Shown: positions 44,498-54,094, numbered from the stretch's first letter. The stretch is DNA of 64,000 nt from Capnocytophaga bilenii (GCF_017565765.1 NZ_JAGDYP010000001.1:152358-216357); one strand, 5' to 3'. Notes: generated from the letters alone by a model not told the origin. Numbers and translations: made by a program.

Positions 44498-46423
44498 CTA
44501 ATTTGCTAATTTGCGATGAATAATCCTATCCATATAATCCTGCATAAAGGCTTTCAGGTCTTTGATGCCCTTTTGTATTTCGGCATTGTCTTCTTTTCCT
44601 AATAGATTATCTTTAAGTCCTCCATCTTCTTTTTTATAGATGCCATTTACCTTTCCTGTTTCGTCTATTATATAGATGTAATTTCCTTGCATCATTTGGT
44701 AGTTCATAGCATTAGATATAAAAGCTCGTGGTGTTTCATCGGATAATTTAGTAAATACACTGCGCCCCCACGAGCGGAAGGGTTTGTTATAGCCCATTAA
44801 GTCGGCTAATGAGGGATAAATATCTATTTGTTGCGTTATTTCAGAATTTACCCCTGTGGGCACTAAGTTAGGATTAGGACTATAGAACATTATAGCAGCC
44901 CCCATACCTGTAATTGGCTGAAAATACTGCTCGTAATAGGTTTGATTGGGGTGGTCATTTACAAAGACGAAAATAGTATTCTGGTACCAAGCTTGTTTTT
45001 TAGCACATTCAAAAAATTGTTTCAGAGCATAATCGGTATAACCTATACATTGATGTATTTCTAAATGTCCTTTAGGAAACTTACCTTCGTATTTTTGAGG
45101 TATTTTGAAAGGGTGATGAGACGAAAGTGTAAAGATAGTACCAAAGAAAGGTTGTTGTTTTTGGGAGTAGGTATTGCACATATATTGGAAAAAAGGCTCG
45201 TCCCAAATGCCCCACATACCATCGTCATCGGCATCGTTATTGTATTCGGTTTTACCATAATAGTGGTCAAAGCCCAAGATATTAGAAAAACCTAAGAAAC
45301 CCATTGAGCCATTAGGTGCTGAGTGAAAAAAAGAAGTATTATACCCCATTTCCTTAGCTACCGAAACCACCGACTGCACGGGTTGTTGTGAATAAGGTGA
45401 TGATGTATAAGCCACTTGTATTGTAGGAATACCTGCTAATACCGATGACATTCCGTGTATGGACTGGCGCCCTGTACAATAGGCATTATCAAGTACATAA
45501 GAATGCTGCGAAAGCGAGTCTAAAAAAGGAGTATAGCTTTCAAAATTGGGAATATTCGTCTTTTTATTCATACAGCCCCAATACTCTTTGCCAAAACTCT
45601 CCAAAATAAATAACACTACATTAGGTTTTTGGGGTATTTGGCGGTTATATTGCTTAATAGGCTTTAAATTTTTGGATATATATGCTTCATCTACTAAGTG
45701 ATATTCCTTAAAGCCTTTACTTTTGCCCAATGTGCGTATCAGGGTAAAAGGAGTATTGAGTATCACATCAGCTTGAGCGGTAATATTCACGTGCCTGCTG
45801 GCATCTACAATATTTATTGGTCTTGAAGAATGCGACAAAGTACCACCTCTAATCCCTGTAAGTGTTCCTAAAACTGCCAAAGCTAAAAAGAGTACTGAAG
45901 TGATGAAATAAGGAACTATTGCAGGTTGTTTTTCATTCACTTTCACCCGCTTGTAAAGTAGTATCCATAAAAACAACAAACCTGCAAATAGTAATATCAT
46001 ATACCAATACAAGCCTACAAAATTCAGTAATAACTTTCCTTTTTCTTCATTTTCAATCACAGCGAAGGAAGCTGTTGTAAGGCGCGATTTGCTGTAAGGA
46101 TAGTACAAAACATCTACAAAATTAAGCAAATAAGCCACCCCATTCGTAATAAAGTAAACGTATAGCAACAGTTTTTGATAAAAAGGCTTGGTATTGATAC
46201 GCAAAGGCAAGAAGCTGAGCAATATAAATAGTAAATTTACGTACAATATAGCCGTAGTATCAAACTGCAAACCATAATACCACAATTTTAAGAAAAGAGA
46301 AAAAGTAGCAGGTTCTCCCATAAATTCAGCATTCAGGATAAAGAAAAAAGCTCTTGCTATGGCATAAAATAAGTATATCAACAATAAACGATACAAAAAT
46401 ACTAAGTACTCTCTAATTCTCAT
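44498..46423 (-). CDS. LTA-synthase-like sulfatase-family membrane enzyme
   Basis: 641-aa protein with five N-terminal transmembrane helices (to about residue 205) and a large periplasmic alkaline-phosphatase/sulfatase-fold domain. Motifs are NVVLFILESFGKEYWG, YCTGRQSIHGMSSVLAGI (nucleophile region, Thr or Ser), SSHHPFKIP and FVFVNDHPNQTYYE. Family members transfer phosphoglycerol or phosphoethanolamine to envelope glycans or lipids; Gram-negative members modify surface polysaccharides. It is the last gene of an operon with surE and a small membrane protein. The true substrate is unknown. Confidence 0.87.
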   Translation of the reverse strand: MRIREYLVFLYRLLLIYLFYAIARAFFFILNAEFMGEPATFSLFLKLWYYGLQFDTTAILYVNLLFILLSFLPLRINTKPFYQKLLLYVYFITNGVAYLLNFVDVLYYPYSKSRLTTASFAVIENEEKGKLLLNFVGLYWYMILLFAGLLFLWILLYKRVKVNEKQPAIVPYFITSVLFLALAVLGTLTGIRGGTLSHSSRPINIVDASRHVNITAQADVILNTPFTLIRTLGKSKGFKEYHLVDEAYISKNLKPIKQYNRQIPQKPNVVLFILESFGKEYWGCMNKKTNIPNFESYTPFLDSLSQHSYVLDNAYCTGRQSIHGMSSVLAGIPTIQVAYTSSPYSQQPVQSVVSVAKEMGYNTSFFHSAPNGSMGFLGFSNILGFDHYYGKTEYNNDADDDGMWGIWDEPFFQYMCNTYSQKQQPFFGTIFTLSSHHPFKIPQKYEGKFPKGHLEIHQCIGYTDYALKQFFECAKKQAWYQNTIFVFVNDHPNQTYYEQYFQPITGMGAAIMFYSPNPNLVPTGVNSEITQQIDIYPSLADLMGYNKPFRSWGRSVFTKLSDETPRAFISNAMNYQMMQGNYIYIIDETGKVNGIYKKEDGGLKDNLLGKEDNAEIQKGIKDLKAFMQDYMDRIIHRKLAN

Positions 46424-46441
46424 AAATAATTATAGTTTTTT

Positions 46442-46732
46442 TTAGATGATTTGCAATACAAGTATTACCACCGCCAGCAGCGCAGTCGCAATAAGCACTC
46501 CGCGTGCGCGTTCATTTTCATAGCGATGAATAAAGAAGAAAAAAACAGCGAGATTTAACAACGCTCCTAAGAGAATGAGTTTGCCTAAATAGCCTTTATA
46601 GAAGGCATCTAATAGGGTGTCATATATAGAATGTTGCGAGAAAATTAGTATATAAGCCAATATTCCTATAGCATCAGCAAGTAAGCCCACTATAAAACCA
46701 ATAATATGGTCTCTAATTTCTATAAATCCCAT
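46442..46732 (-). CDS. Small membrane protein, unknown
   Basis: 96-aa protein with three hydrophobic segments (about residues 9-28, 45-67 and 76-95). Its ATG overlaps the end of surE by 13 bp, and the sulfatase-like gene starts 18 nt after it, so it is in the same operon. No family name recalled. Confidence 0.7.
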   Translation of the reverse strand: MGFIEIRDHIIGFIVGLLADAIGILAYILIFSQHSIYDTLLDAFYKGYLGKLILLGALLNLAVFFFFIHRYENERARGVLIATALLAVVILVLQII

Positions 46733-47490
46733 TGTTTGAAGTGTTCTAATGAATTATACGCTGTGAGGTCAAACTGTATGGGTACTACTGATATATAGCC
46801 ATTTTCAAGTGCCCATTGGTCAGTATCAGTACCTTCATCTTGGTTTACAAAAGTACCTGTCATCCAATAGTAAACGCGCCCTTGAGGATTTACGCGTTTA
46901 TCAAATCTTTCAATCCAGCGTGAGCGTGCTTGCCTGCATATTTTCACCCCTTTTATTTCTTCTTGGCGAAGGTTAGGAATATTTACATTCAGCACGGTAC
47001 CTTTAGGAAGACCATTAGCAAGTACTTTTTCGGCAATACGTTTGATATAAGCACGAGCTTGTGAAAAATCGGCATTCCAAGTATGGTCTAAAAGTGAAAA
47101 ACCTATAGCAGGTATATCTTCAGTGCCAGCCTCTATAGCGGCACTCATTGTCCCCGAATAAATTACGTTGATAGAAGCGTTACTCCCGTGGTTGATACCA
47201 CTCACACAGAGGTCGGGCAAGCGCCCATTTAGCACCTCGTGTTTAGCAATCTTCACACAATCGGCAGGAGTACCACTACAAGCATACTCACGTGTAGCGC
47301 CATTTTGTGAAGGCACAGGGTCACAATACATAGTAGCATCTAAGGTTACGGCGTGTCCTTTGCCGCTTTGGGGAGAATCAGGCGCTACAACTACTACCTC
47401 ACCTAATTCTTGCATAATATCAATAAGATAACGAATACCAGGAGCGGTAATACCGTCATCATTAGTTACTAAAATTAATGGTTTTTGCAT
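46720..47490 (-). CDS. surE: 5'/3'-nucleotidase SurE
   Basis: 256-aa metal-dependent phosphatase that removes phosphate from nucleoside monophosphates. The acidic metal motif VTNDDGITAPG is at the N-terminus, followed by PDSPQSGKGHAVT, GTPADCVK and SGINHGSNASINVIYSGT. Length is normal. It leads a three-gene operon and its promoter stands back to back with that of upp, another nucleotide-metabolism gene. Confidence 0.96.
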   Translation of the reverse strand: MQKPLILVTNDDGITAPGIRYLIDIMQELGEVVVVAPDSPQSGKGHAVTLDATMYCDPVPSQNGATREYACSGTPADCVKIAKHEVLNGRLPDLCVSGINHGSNASINVIYSGTMSAAIEAGTEDIPAIGFSLLDHTWNADFSQARAYIKRIAEKVLANGLPKGTVLNVNIPNLRQEEIKGVKICRQARSRWIERFDKRVNPQGRVYYWMTGTFVNQDEGTDTDQWALENGYISVVPIQFDLTAYNSLEHFKQWDL

Positions 47491-47517
47491 ATAACATCAA
47501 GTTATTTTTTGAGGGTA

Positions 47518-47547
47518 CAAAGGTACGAAAATAATGATAAATGACAA
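47518..47547 (-). promoter_or_regulatory. Promoter of surE
   Basis: Minus strand: TTG (47545-47547), 19 bp spacer, TACCTTTG (47518-47525). It is only 15 bp from the upp promoter, pointing the other way. Confidence 0.75.
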
Positions 47548-47562
47548 ATGATTAAATGATTT

Positions 47563-47592
47563 TTGCTATCTCGTTTTTTTTCACTACCTTTG
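47563..47592 (+). promoter_or_regulatory. Promoter of upp
   Basis: TTG (47563-47565), 19 bp spacer, TACCTTTG (47585-47592). Confidence 0.8.
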
Positions 47593-47623
47593 AAGCGTAA
47601 AAGAACATTAAAATCAACAACCA

Positions 47624-48280
47624 ATGATTATTCATCATTTAGGGGAAGAACCCTCTGTATTAAATCGTTTTATCGCACAACTCCGCGATGTAAATATTCA
47701 AAACGACCGTATGCGATTCCGCAAAAACTTAGAGCGTATAGGCGAAATTCTCTGCTATGAGATGAGCAAGTTCCTTCACTACAAAAGCGAACTCATTACT
47801 ACACCTTTAGGCGAAAAGAAAGTGCAACTACCTAAAGACGAAATTGTTATTTGCTCTATACTGCGTGCAGGATTAGCACTCCATCAAGGGCTTATGAACT
47901 ATTTTGACAATGCCGATAGCGCTTTTATCTCTGCTTACCGAAAGCATACTTCCGAAACTGATTTTGACATCAAAATAGAGTATCTTGCTTCACCTTCATT
48001 AGAAGGAAAAATACTCTTCCTCGCCGACCCTATGCTCGCTACAGGGCGATCGTTTGCCAATGTATATACTGCTTTAGCACCTTTGGGAAAACCTAAAGAA
48101 GTGCATCTTTTTGCTGTTATTGGTTCGGTACAAGGTATTGATTACTTAGAAGATAAATTTCCCGAAACTACTCATCTATGGATTGCTACTATAGACCCTG
48201 CCTTAAATGAGCACGGCTATATAGTACCAGGTTTGGGTGATGCTGGCGACTTAGCTTTTGGTGATAAAATGGAGGAATAA
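47624..48280 (+). CDS. upp: Uracil phosphoribosyltransferase
   Basis: 218-aa pyrimidine salvage enzyme joining uracil and PRPP to make UMP. The PRPP-binding loop region is ILFLADPMLATGRS; ICSILRAGLALHQG and the C-terminal YIVPGLGDAGDLAFG are family signatures. Length is normal. Its last 30 bases overlap, tail to tail, the DUF6427-like gene on the other strand. Confidence 0.95.
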   Translation: MIIHHLGEEPSVLNRFIAQLRDVNIQNDRMRFRKNLERIGEILCYEMSKFLHYKSELITTPLGEKKVQLPKDEIVICSILRAGLALHQGLMNYFDNADSAFISAYRKHTSETDFDIKIEYLASPSLEGKILFLADPMLATGRSFANVYTALAPLGKPKEVHLFAVIGSVQGIDYLEDKFPETTHLWIATIDPALNEHGYIVPGLGDAGDLAFGDKMEE

Positions 48281-49192
48281 AAACACAGCTGGTAGTGATA
48301 ACATCAGCCAAAGGAGTGTTTCTTTTAGCCACCATACTCTTATTTTTTCTATATATAAGGCAAAAAGTACGGCTATAGGGGCAAAACTGTACAACACTTC
48401 GCCCGATAATACGGCTACACCTATAGAAACCCATAAAAACTGTATTACTATTAGTGAGCTTATAGTGTGGTAACTTCGTTTAAAATAATAAATAATAAGT
48501 GATATTAGCAATAATACCACCAAGCAAACTAAGGCTACTAAGTAGGGTATAGAATAATTGTGAAAGATTTCTAAATATGTCCATTTATATTCTGTAACAG
48601 AAGTATATAAAAAAGGAATAACGGGATAGTACGAATTTACCACAAGCGTCACACTGCCAGCAAGTATAGCTACCACTACAATTGCTAATAATGGTATAAA
48701 CCAATAACGCCGTTTTTGGGCTCCATAAAATAGTAGGGAAATCCATACGTTTAGCAAAAATAATAAAGCCCAATAATGCAACAAACTGGCACACACTATC
48801 AATAAGGAGGTATCGAACAATTTTTGGGCGATACCTTCTCCCGTTTTTAGAGTAAGAACGCGCCAAAGTGCAATAACTATCAGTAAATTAGCTCCTATTA
48901 GGTTAGGTTCTGCAAATACAGAAGGAAATAGCACTACAAAAATACTAAAAAATGCTATAGAATAGCTATTTTTTGTTTCGGTAAGTTCATTCCAACGGTC
49001 TATCTGGTGTAGTAAAAGCAAAGTAAAAAACAAAAGTACAAACGAAAGTAAAAGTTTCCCTACTCTGTACATATCGTGAGTAGTCGGCGCAAATACTACA
49101 TACTCATAAAGGGCATCACCTATAAGTAATGCCACAAGTACAATAGCAAAAGTGCTAGGCTTTATATTTTCAAGGTATTTTGAAAGCATCAA
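48251..49192 (-). CDS. Polytopic membrane protein (DUF6427-like)
   Basis: 313-aa very hydrophobic protein with about ten transmembrane helices and few charged loops; the fold suggests a GT-C-like or flippase-like membrane protein. The arrangement next to upp matches the DUF6427 family of Flavobacteriia, which I recall but cannot verify. An ATG one codon later is an equal start. It overlaps the Rieske-like lipoprotein gene by 4 bp upstream and upp by 30 bp downstream. Confidence 0.7.
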   Translation of the reverse strand: MMLSKYLENIKPSTFAIVLVALLIGDALYEYVVFAPTTHDMYRVGKLLLSFVLLFFTLLLLHQIDRWNELTETKNSYSIAFFSIFVVLFPSVFAEPNLIGANLLIVIALWRVLTLKTGEGIAQKLFDTSLLIVCASLLHYWALLFLLNVWISLLFYGAQKRRYWFIPLLAIVVVAILAGSVTLVVNSYYPVIPFLYTSVTEYKWTYLEIFHNYSIPYLVALVCLVVLLLISLIIYYFKRSYHTISSLIVIQFLWVSIGVAVLSGEVLYSFAPIAVLFALYIEKIRVWWLKETLLWLMLSLPAVFLFLHFITKS

Positions 49193-49677
49193 TTACTGAT
49201 AGTTATAATATTACCTGCTACCGATACCGCATAATTAAGCAGTGGATAAACACCCTCCCGCTTATCTGTACTGATAACTCCTCCATTTGCCAAACTATAT
49301 ACAGTGTGGTCGCAAGAGCATTGCACAAATATAAAGGAGTGTTTATTAGGGTCATTACAAGGCTCAAAACGATCACTTTCAGATACTTTTGTAGCACAAG
49401 TAAGCCGCTCACAAGTATTTACTGAATGATTAGGGCAAGCAGCCTCCCAAGCGTAATACGTATTGCCGGTTGTATGCGTAACAAAAAAACCCTTTATCCC
49501 TCCATAGGGCACAAATACCGTACTAAAATCGCTTTTCAAAACATTATAAAGCGGTAAATTTGTATTAAGTGAATAGCTAAAACGAGCTTCACCCAAATTA
49601 GGATTCCGCAGCAAACGTTCTTTTTGGCAAGCCGATAAACAAAGTAGTGTTATCAAAAAAAATAAATATCGTTTCAT
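49189..49677 (-). CDS. Rieske-like lipoprotein
   Basis: 162-aa lipoprotein (lipobox LLCLSAC) with a Rieske-type fold outline: WEAACPNHSV, then about 50 residues later FVQCSCDHTVYSLANGG. In true Rieske proteins the cluster ligands are C-x-H and C-x-x-H. Here the first box reads C-x-x-H and two extra Cys pairs lie between, so cluster binding is uncertain. The periplasmic side of a membrane is the likely location. Its first-gene neighbours are a beta-barrel protein and a ferredoxin. Confidence 0.68.
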   Translation of the reverse strand: MKRYLFFLITLLCLSACQKERLLRNPNLGEARFSYSLNTNLPLYNVLKSDFSTVFVPYGGIKGFFVTHTTGNTYYAWEAACPNHSVNTCERLTCATKVSESDRFEPCNDPNKHSFIFVQCSCDHTVYSLANGGVISTDKREGVYPLLNYAVSVAGNIITISN

Positions 49678-50295
49678 CTATTTTCCAAAAACATAGCCTA
49701 CACCCAAGCTCAAAGTTCTGTTTTTAAAATCGTAGTTATTACTAAATCCTATTGTTGTAAGACTTGCATTATTTTCAAAAATATTAGTAACCCCTTGCAC
49801 CCATCGTATTTGGAACACCCAGCCTGTATCAGTAGTATAGCCTACGCCCAGTGTCATAGCACCATCTACTACATCTATAGCCTCTTGTTTCACGCGAGTT
49901 ACGGGATCTGTAGCATCAAAATAGAAGTTTGGGTTTGCAATGCGGTATTCCAACTGAGGTCCCACGTGCAAGTTAATACCTTTTCCTATGTTGAAACGTG
50001 CTAATACAGGCACCGAAAGATAATCCAAGTCCAATATACCTTTACCATATTGAGTCGTAGTAATTTTAGCACCACGCCTATTGTATATACATTCAGCTTG
50101 TGCCGAAAATAAGTTAGAAAGCGGAAACTCAAGAGTTACCCCTGCGTAATAGCCGTGATAAGCACTTATGGTGGCATCAGCCGCCATTTCACCTTTTAGG
50201 GTAGCGTAGTTATAGCCCGCTGTAATTCCTATGTACTGGGCTTTCAAGCTATAAAAGCTCAATGTAAGCATCATTAATAATATTATTTTCTTCAT
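49678..50295 (-). CDS. PorT-like outer membrane beta-barrel protein
   Basis: 205-aa exported protein with signal peptide (FYSLKAQ) and amphipathic strands: YIGITAGYNYATLKG, YYAGVTLEFPLSNLFSAQAE, GINLHVGPQLEYRIANP, and a C-terminal GVGYVFGK typical of a barrel closing strand. It fits the PorT/outer-membrane-beta-barrel family. It is adjacent, without gap, to the Rieske-like gene and 3 nt from the ferredoxin gene. The specific role is unknown. Confidence 0.78.
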   Translation of the reverse strand: MKKIILLMMLTLSFYSLKAQYIGITAGYNYATLKGEMAADATISAYHGYYAGVTLEFPLSNLFSAQAECIYNRRGAKITTTQYGKGILDLDYLSVPVLARFNIGKGINLHVGPQLEYRIANPNFYFDATDPVTRVKQEAIDVVDGAMTLGVGYTTDTGWVFQIRWVQGVTNIFENNASLTTIGFSNNYDFKNRTLSLGVGYVFGK

Positions 50296-50298
50296 TGG

Positions 50299-50529
50299 TT
50301 ATATTTTTTTAGTTGTTATAATTTTTACAGGACAAGCTTTCTGTGCCTTTTCACAGTTCTCAAAGATACTATCATCGTGCGATTTTATAGTAAAAAATCC
50401 CTTCTTTTCAGTAGATTTTAGCAATACACTTTTACCATCTTTTTTTGACATTTGAAACTGCTCGGGGGCTGCCTCTACACAATAGTTGCAGCCTATACAT
50501 TTATCCCGTTGTAAAGTTACTATTACCAT
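50299..50529 (-). CDS. Ferredoxin, single 4Fe-4S cluster
   Basis: 76-aa electron carrier with the cluster motif CIGCNYC near residue 11 and the fourth ligand in ACPV near residue 66; the region between carries only one other Cys, so one [4Fe-4S] cluster is expected. Size is typical. It is the first gene of an operon with the beta-barrel, Rieske-like and DUF6427-like genes. No matching oxidoreductase is adjacent. Confidence 0.88.
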   Translation of the reverse strand: MVIVTLQRDKCIGCNYCVEAAPEQFQMSKKDGKSVLLKSTEKKGFFTIKSHDDSIFENCEKAQKACPVKIITTKKI

Positions 50530-50608
50530 TTATTACTCTTTAGTCCTTAGTCTCTAGTTCTTAGCCGTTAGTCTCTAGTACATTAGTTCTCAGCTGTTAG
50601 CAAAAACT

Positions 50609-50626
50609 GCCCGTGCGGCTCGCACC
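50609..50626. repeat. Dispersed GC-rich repeat, fragment D
   Basis: Reverse complement contains GGTGCGAGCCGCACGGGC, matching the core of copies B and C. It sits after a stretch of short CTTAG/CTAGT repeats (about 50530-50600). Confidence 0.6.
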
Positions 50627-50632
50627 TAACGC

Positions 50633-51874
50633 CTAATTCTTAACTATTTTATACAATTTATCAGATAATCGCACTCTGAAATCTGTCTTGATAGTACAAG
50701 AATCACCTTTTTTAGCGCGCTCGGCAGGCTCATCATTCACCATCATACTGGTAAGTACCAGCTCTTGTACCCCCGTAGAAGGCCCCGTAATAAGCAGTTT
50801 ATCACCTATTTTTATATCAAAAGCCTCAATGGCAAATTCAGCGATGCCCGTTTTAGGAAAATAATGTTTTCCTTGTCCTATGTATACCTTCTTTTGGGTA
50901 GCGTTAGAACCAGGACTATCACTCCATTCTCCTAATTTTTGTCCTAAGTAATATCCCCCCCAAAAACCGCGATTATACACCGTTCTCAAGGCTTCTATCC
51001 AGCCTTCAAACTTTTCTTTGCTATAAGTACCCTCGTAATAAGCATCTATAGCCTCTCGATAAGTACGAATTACCGTAGCCACATATTCAGGAGCACGCCC
51101 ACGCCCCTCTATTTTTAGCACTTTAGCCCCCGTATCAATCACTTGGTCAAGGAAGTCTATAGTGCAAAGGTCTTTAGGCGACATCATATACTCATTGTCC
51201 AGCTCTATTTCAAAACCACTCTCTTGGTCTATTACAGTGTATTTTTTGCGACAATTTTGCTTACAAGCACCCCTATTAGCCGAGGAGTTATGTGAGTGCA
51301 AACTGAGGTAGCATTTACCTGATACCGCCATACATAGAGCCCCGTGTCCAAATATTTCAATCTCTACCAAATTTCCCGAAGGCCCCTTTATCTGTTCCTT
51401 CTCTATTTGCTCGCATATTTTTTTTATTTGTCGGAGGCTTAATTCTCTACTCATTACCATCGTATCGGCAAACATTGCATAAAAGCGTACCGTCTCTATA
51501 TTGGTAATATTTATTTGTGTAGAAATATGCACCTCCATACCTATTTGTCGAGCATAGGCTATTACTGCCTGATCCATCGCTATCACTGCTGTAAGTTTTG
51601 CCTTTTTAGCAGCATCCAGTAATGTTTTGATGATTGTAAGGTCGTGATCGTAAATAATTGTATTGAGGGTGAGATAAGTGCGAATACCCTTAGGTGCACA
51701 ACGGCGTGCTATTTCTTCTAAGTCATCAATTGTAAAATTGATACTTGCCCTTGCGCGCATATTCAGCTGATCTACCCCAAAATATACCGAGTCAGCACCA
51801 TTGTCTATTGCCGCTTGCAGCGATTCAAAATTACCCGCTGGTGCCATTAATTCTATCTTTCCTGTATTTGTCAT
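50633..51874 (-). CDS. Peptidase U32-family protein
   Basis: 413-aa member of the U32 collagenase-like family, whose better-known members (TrhP/YegQ, RlhA) hydroxylate tRNA or rRNA rather than degrade protein. Family signatures are MAPAGNFESLQAAIDNGADSVYFG at the N-terminus and the Cys-rich SANRGACKQNCRKKY near residue 195, with FGHGALCMAVSGKCYLS before it. The ATG at 51874 follows the promoter by 20 nt; the longer start at 51904 lies upstream of it. Function is given as family only. Confidence 0.9.
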   Translation of the reverse strand: MTNTGKIELMAPAGNFESLQAAIDNGADSVYFGVDQLNMRARASINFTIDDLEEIARRCAPKGIRTYLTLNTIIYDHDLTIIKTLLDAAKKAKLTAVIAMDQAVIAYARQIGMEVHISTQINITNIETVRFYAMFADTMVMSRELSLRQIKKICEQIEKEQIKGPSGNLVEIEIFGHGALCMAVSGKCYLSLHSHNSSANRGACKQNCRKKYTVIDQESGFEIELDNEYMMSPKDLCTIDFLDQVIDTGAKVLKIEGRGRAPEYVATVIRTYREAIDAYYEGTYSKEKFEGWIEALRTVYNRGFWGGYYLGQKLGEWSDSPGSNATQKKVYIGQGKHYFPKTGIAEFAIEAFDIKIGDKLLITGPSTGVQELVLTSMMVNDEPAERAKKGDSCTIKTDFRVRLSDKLYKIVKN

Positions 51875-51893
51875 TGTATAGTGAGTGAGGGTG

Positions 51894-51923
51894 CAAAGGT
51901 ACAAATAATTTATAAATTATCAA
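51894..51923 (-). promoter_or_regulatory. Promoter of the U32 peptidase gene
   Basis: Minus strand: TTG (51921-51923), 19 bp spacer, TACCTTTG (51894-51901). It lies just after the recG stop codon. Confidence 0.75.
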
Positions 51924-51924
51924 A

Positions 51925-54039
51925 TTACGAAATATATTTCCATAAGTTTTTATAACGTTGCAACTGCTCAAGAGTGTAAGCGATACACTGATGTTCTGGC
52001 AAAGTAAGATTAGGGTCTTTTTTAATAATTGCAATTGCTTCAGCACGTGCCGCTTTTAGTATATCTTGGTCTTTTACAATATCGGCTATTCTCAGGGCAA
52101 GTACCCCACTCTGCTGGGTTCCCATTAGGTCACCAGGACCCCGCAGTTTAAGATCTACTTCGGCAATCTCAAAACCATCGTTAGTGCGCACCATTGTTTC
52201 CATACGCACACGGGTATCGTTGCTCATCTTGTTGCCTGTAAGCAATATACAATAGCTCTGTTCACTTCCTCGCCCTACCCTACCCCTCAATTGGTGCAGT
52301 TGCGAAAGCCCAAAGCGTTCAGCACTCTCAATTACCATTACCGAAGCATTAGGCACATTCACCCCTACTTCTATCACAGTAGTAGCCACCATTATTTGGG
52401 TTTCGTTGCGCACAAAACGCTCCATTTCAGCATCTTTTTCAGCAGGTTTTAGCTTGCCGTGTACTATTGATACTTTGTATTTAGGGGCTGAAAATAAAGA
52501 AGTTATATAGGCATATCCTTCAGTAAGATTCTTAAAATCAAGTGCTTCCGACTCTTCTATCAGTGGGTATACCACATAGGCTTGTCGTCCTTTGTCTATC
52601 TCTTTTCTAATAAATTCGTAGGTTTCCACTCTTCGGTTTTCAAAGTGATGTAGCGTTTTTATAGGCTTCCGCCCTGGTGGCAATTCATCAATTACCGATA
52701 CGTCCAAATCACCGTAAACACTCATCGCCAAAGTGCGCGGTATAGGGGTAGCCGTCATCACAAGTATATGAGGCGGAATATGATTTTTACGCCATAGTTT
52801 AGCACGTTGCTCCACCCCAAAACGATGTTGCTCATCTATGATAGCCAATCCTAAATTGTGAAATTGTACCTTGTCTTCTAGCAAAGCGTGCGTACCAATC
52901 AAAATTGAAAGGGAGCCTGCTTGCAATTGTTCATCTAATAAGCGGCGCTCTTTAGTTTTTGAAGAGCCCGTGAGCAAAGCCACCTCCACCCCCGTATCTT
53001 TCAGTAAGTTTGCAATACTTTGATAGTGCTGGGTAGCCAATATTTCGGTAGGTGCCATCAAGCACGCCTGAAAGCCATTATCTACTGCCAACAGCATCGT
53101 CATTAGGGCAACAATAGTTTTCCCAGAGCCCACATCACCTTGCAGCAATCGGTTCATCTGTGTATTAGACCCCAAATCAGCGCGAATTTCTTTCAATACC
53201 CGTTTTTGAGCATTGGTAAGCGGAAAAGGCAAATGATGGTTGTAGAAGTTCATAAATACCTCGCCCACTTTCTTAAAAGGCATTCCTTGAAATTTCTGCT
53301 TTTGCAATAAATTCTTCCTAACTAATTGTATTTGAATGTAAAAAAGCTCTTCAAATTTAAGCCTTACAGTGGCTTTGGTAAGCATCGCTTGTGTAGTAGG
53401 AAAGTGAATATTGAGCATCGCCTCCTGCTTACCTATCAGGTTCAGTGTGTTTAAAAGATTTTCAGGAAGATTTTCAGCAAAAGTAGTCCCCACCTCTTCA
53501 AATAGCGTATGAATAAGCTGTCGCATCACCCTATTGCTAATGTTGCGTTTGGCGAGTTTTTCGGTAGAAGGATACACAGGTTGAATGCTGCTATAGCCTG
53601 CTTTATTGAAATCTACAAGCAAAACCATTTCAGGGTGAGGCATTGAAAAAGTATTGCCAAAATGATTGAGCCTACCAAATATTACATAAGGCTCGTTGAG
53701 TTTCAGCGTATCGCTAATCCATTTAATACCTTTAAACCACACCAATTCCATCTGTCCCGTTTCATCCACAAAAGTTGCTACTAAGCGCATTCCCTTTTGC
53801 TGTGCCGATTCTACAGTACGCCAATGCACCACCTTTCCTATAATCTGCACTTCAGCGTTATTAGGCTGCAACTCATTGATTTTATAAAACTTTGTACGGT
53901 CTATATAACGATTAGGAAAAAGGTTCATCAAATCTTGAAACTCTTCTATGCCCAATTCGCTCTTCAGCAGCTCAGCACGCTGTTTGCCCACACCGCGCAA
54001 GTATTCTATAGGTGTATGTAATACGTTTTCCGAAATCAT
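51925..54039 (-). CDS. recG: ATP-dependent DNA helicase RecG
   Basis: 704-aa branched-DNA helicase that reverses stalled replication forks. An N-terminal wedge (OB-fold) domain (about residues 60-160) is followed by a superfamily 2 helicase core with Walker A GDVGSGKT, the DEQH box (IIDEQHRFGVEQR), MTATPIPRTLAM and motif VI QLRGRVGRG. The C-terminal GDLMGTQQSG is characteristic. Length is normal. It has its own promoter and is followed by the U32 gene with a separate one. Confidence 0.96.
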   Translation of the reverse strand: MISENVLHTPIEYLRGVGKQRAELLKSELGIEEFQDLMNLFPNRYIDRTKFYKINELQPNNAEVQIIGKVVHWRTVESAQQKGMRLVATFVDETGQMELVWFKGIKWISDTLKLNEPYVIFGRLNHFGNTFSMPHPEMVLLVDFNKAGYSSIQPVYPSTEKLAKRNISNRVMRQLIHTLFEEVGTTFAENLPENLLNTLNLIGKQEAMLNIHFPTTQAMLTKATVRLKFEELFYIQIQLVRKNLLQKQKFQGMPFKKVGEVFMNFYNHHLPFPLTNAQKRVLKEIRADLGSNTQMNRLLQGDVGSGKTIVALMTMLLAVDNGFQACLMAPTEILATQHYQSIANLLKDTGVEVALLTGSSKTKERRLLDEQLQAGSLSILIGTHALLEDKVQFHNLGLAIIDEQHRFGVEQRAKLWRKNHIPPHILVMTATPIPRTLAMSVYGDLDVSVIDELPPGRKPIKTLHHFENRRVETYEFIRKEIDKGRQAYVVYPLIEESEALDFKNLTEGYAYITSLFSAPKYKVSIVHGKLKPAEKDAEMERFVRNETQIMVATTVIEVGVNVPNASVMVIESAERFGLSQLHQLRGRVGRGSEQSYCILLTGNKMSNDTRVRMETMVRTNDGFEIAEVDLKLRGPGDLMGTQQSGVLALRIADIVKDQDILKAARAEAIAIIKKDPNLTLPEHQCIAYTLEQLQRYKNLWKYIS

Positions 54040-54064
54040 AGTGGTAAAGGCAGATTATAAAGTG

Positions 54065-54094
54065 CAAAGATAGTAATAATTAGCAAATTCACAA
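54065..54094 (-). promoter_or_regulatory. Promoter of recG
   Basis: Minus strand: TTG (54092-54094), 19 bp spacer, TATCTTTG (54065-54072). Confidence 0.75.

Noticed and set aside
50530-50608. Short CTTAG/CTAGT repeats considered as a CRISPR array or operator
   Set aside because: Units are 6-12 bp, irregular, with no spacers of constant length; best seen as simple-sequence DNA.
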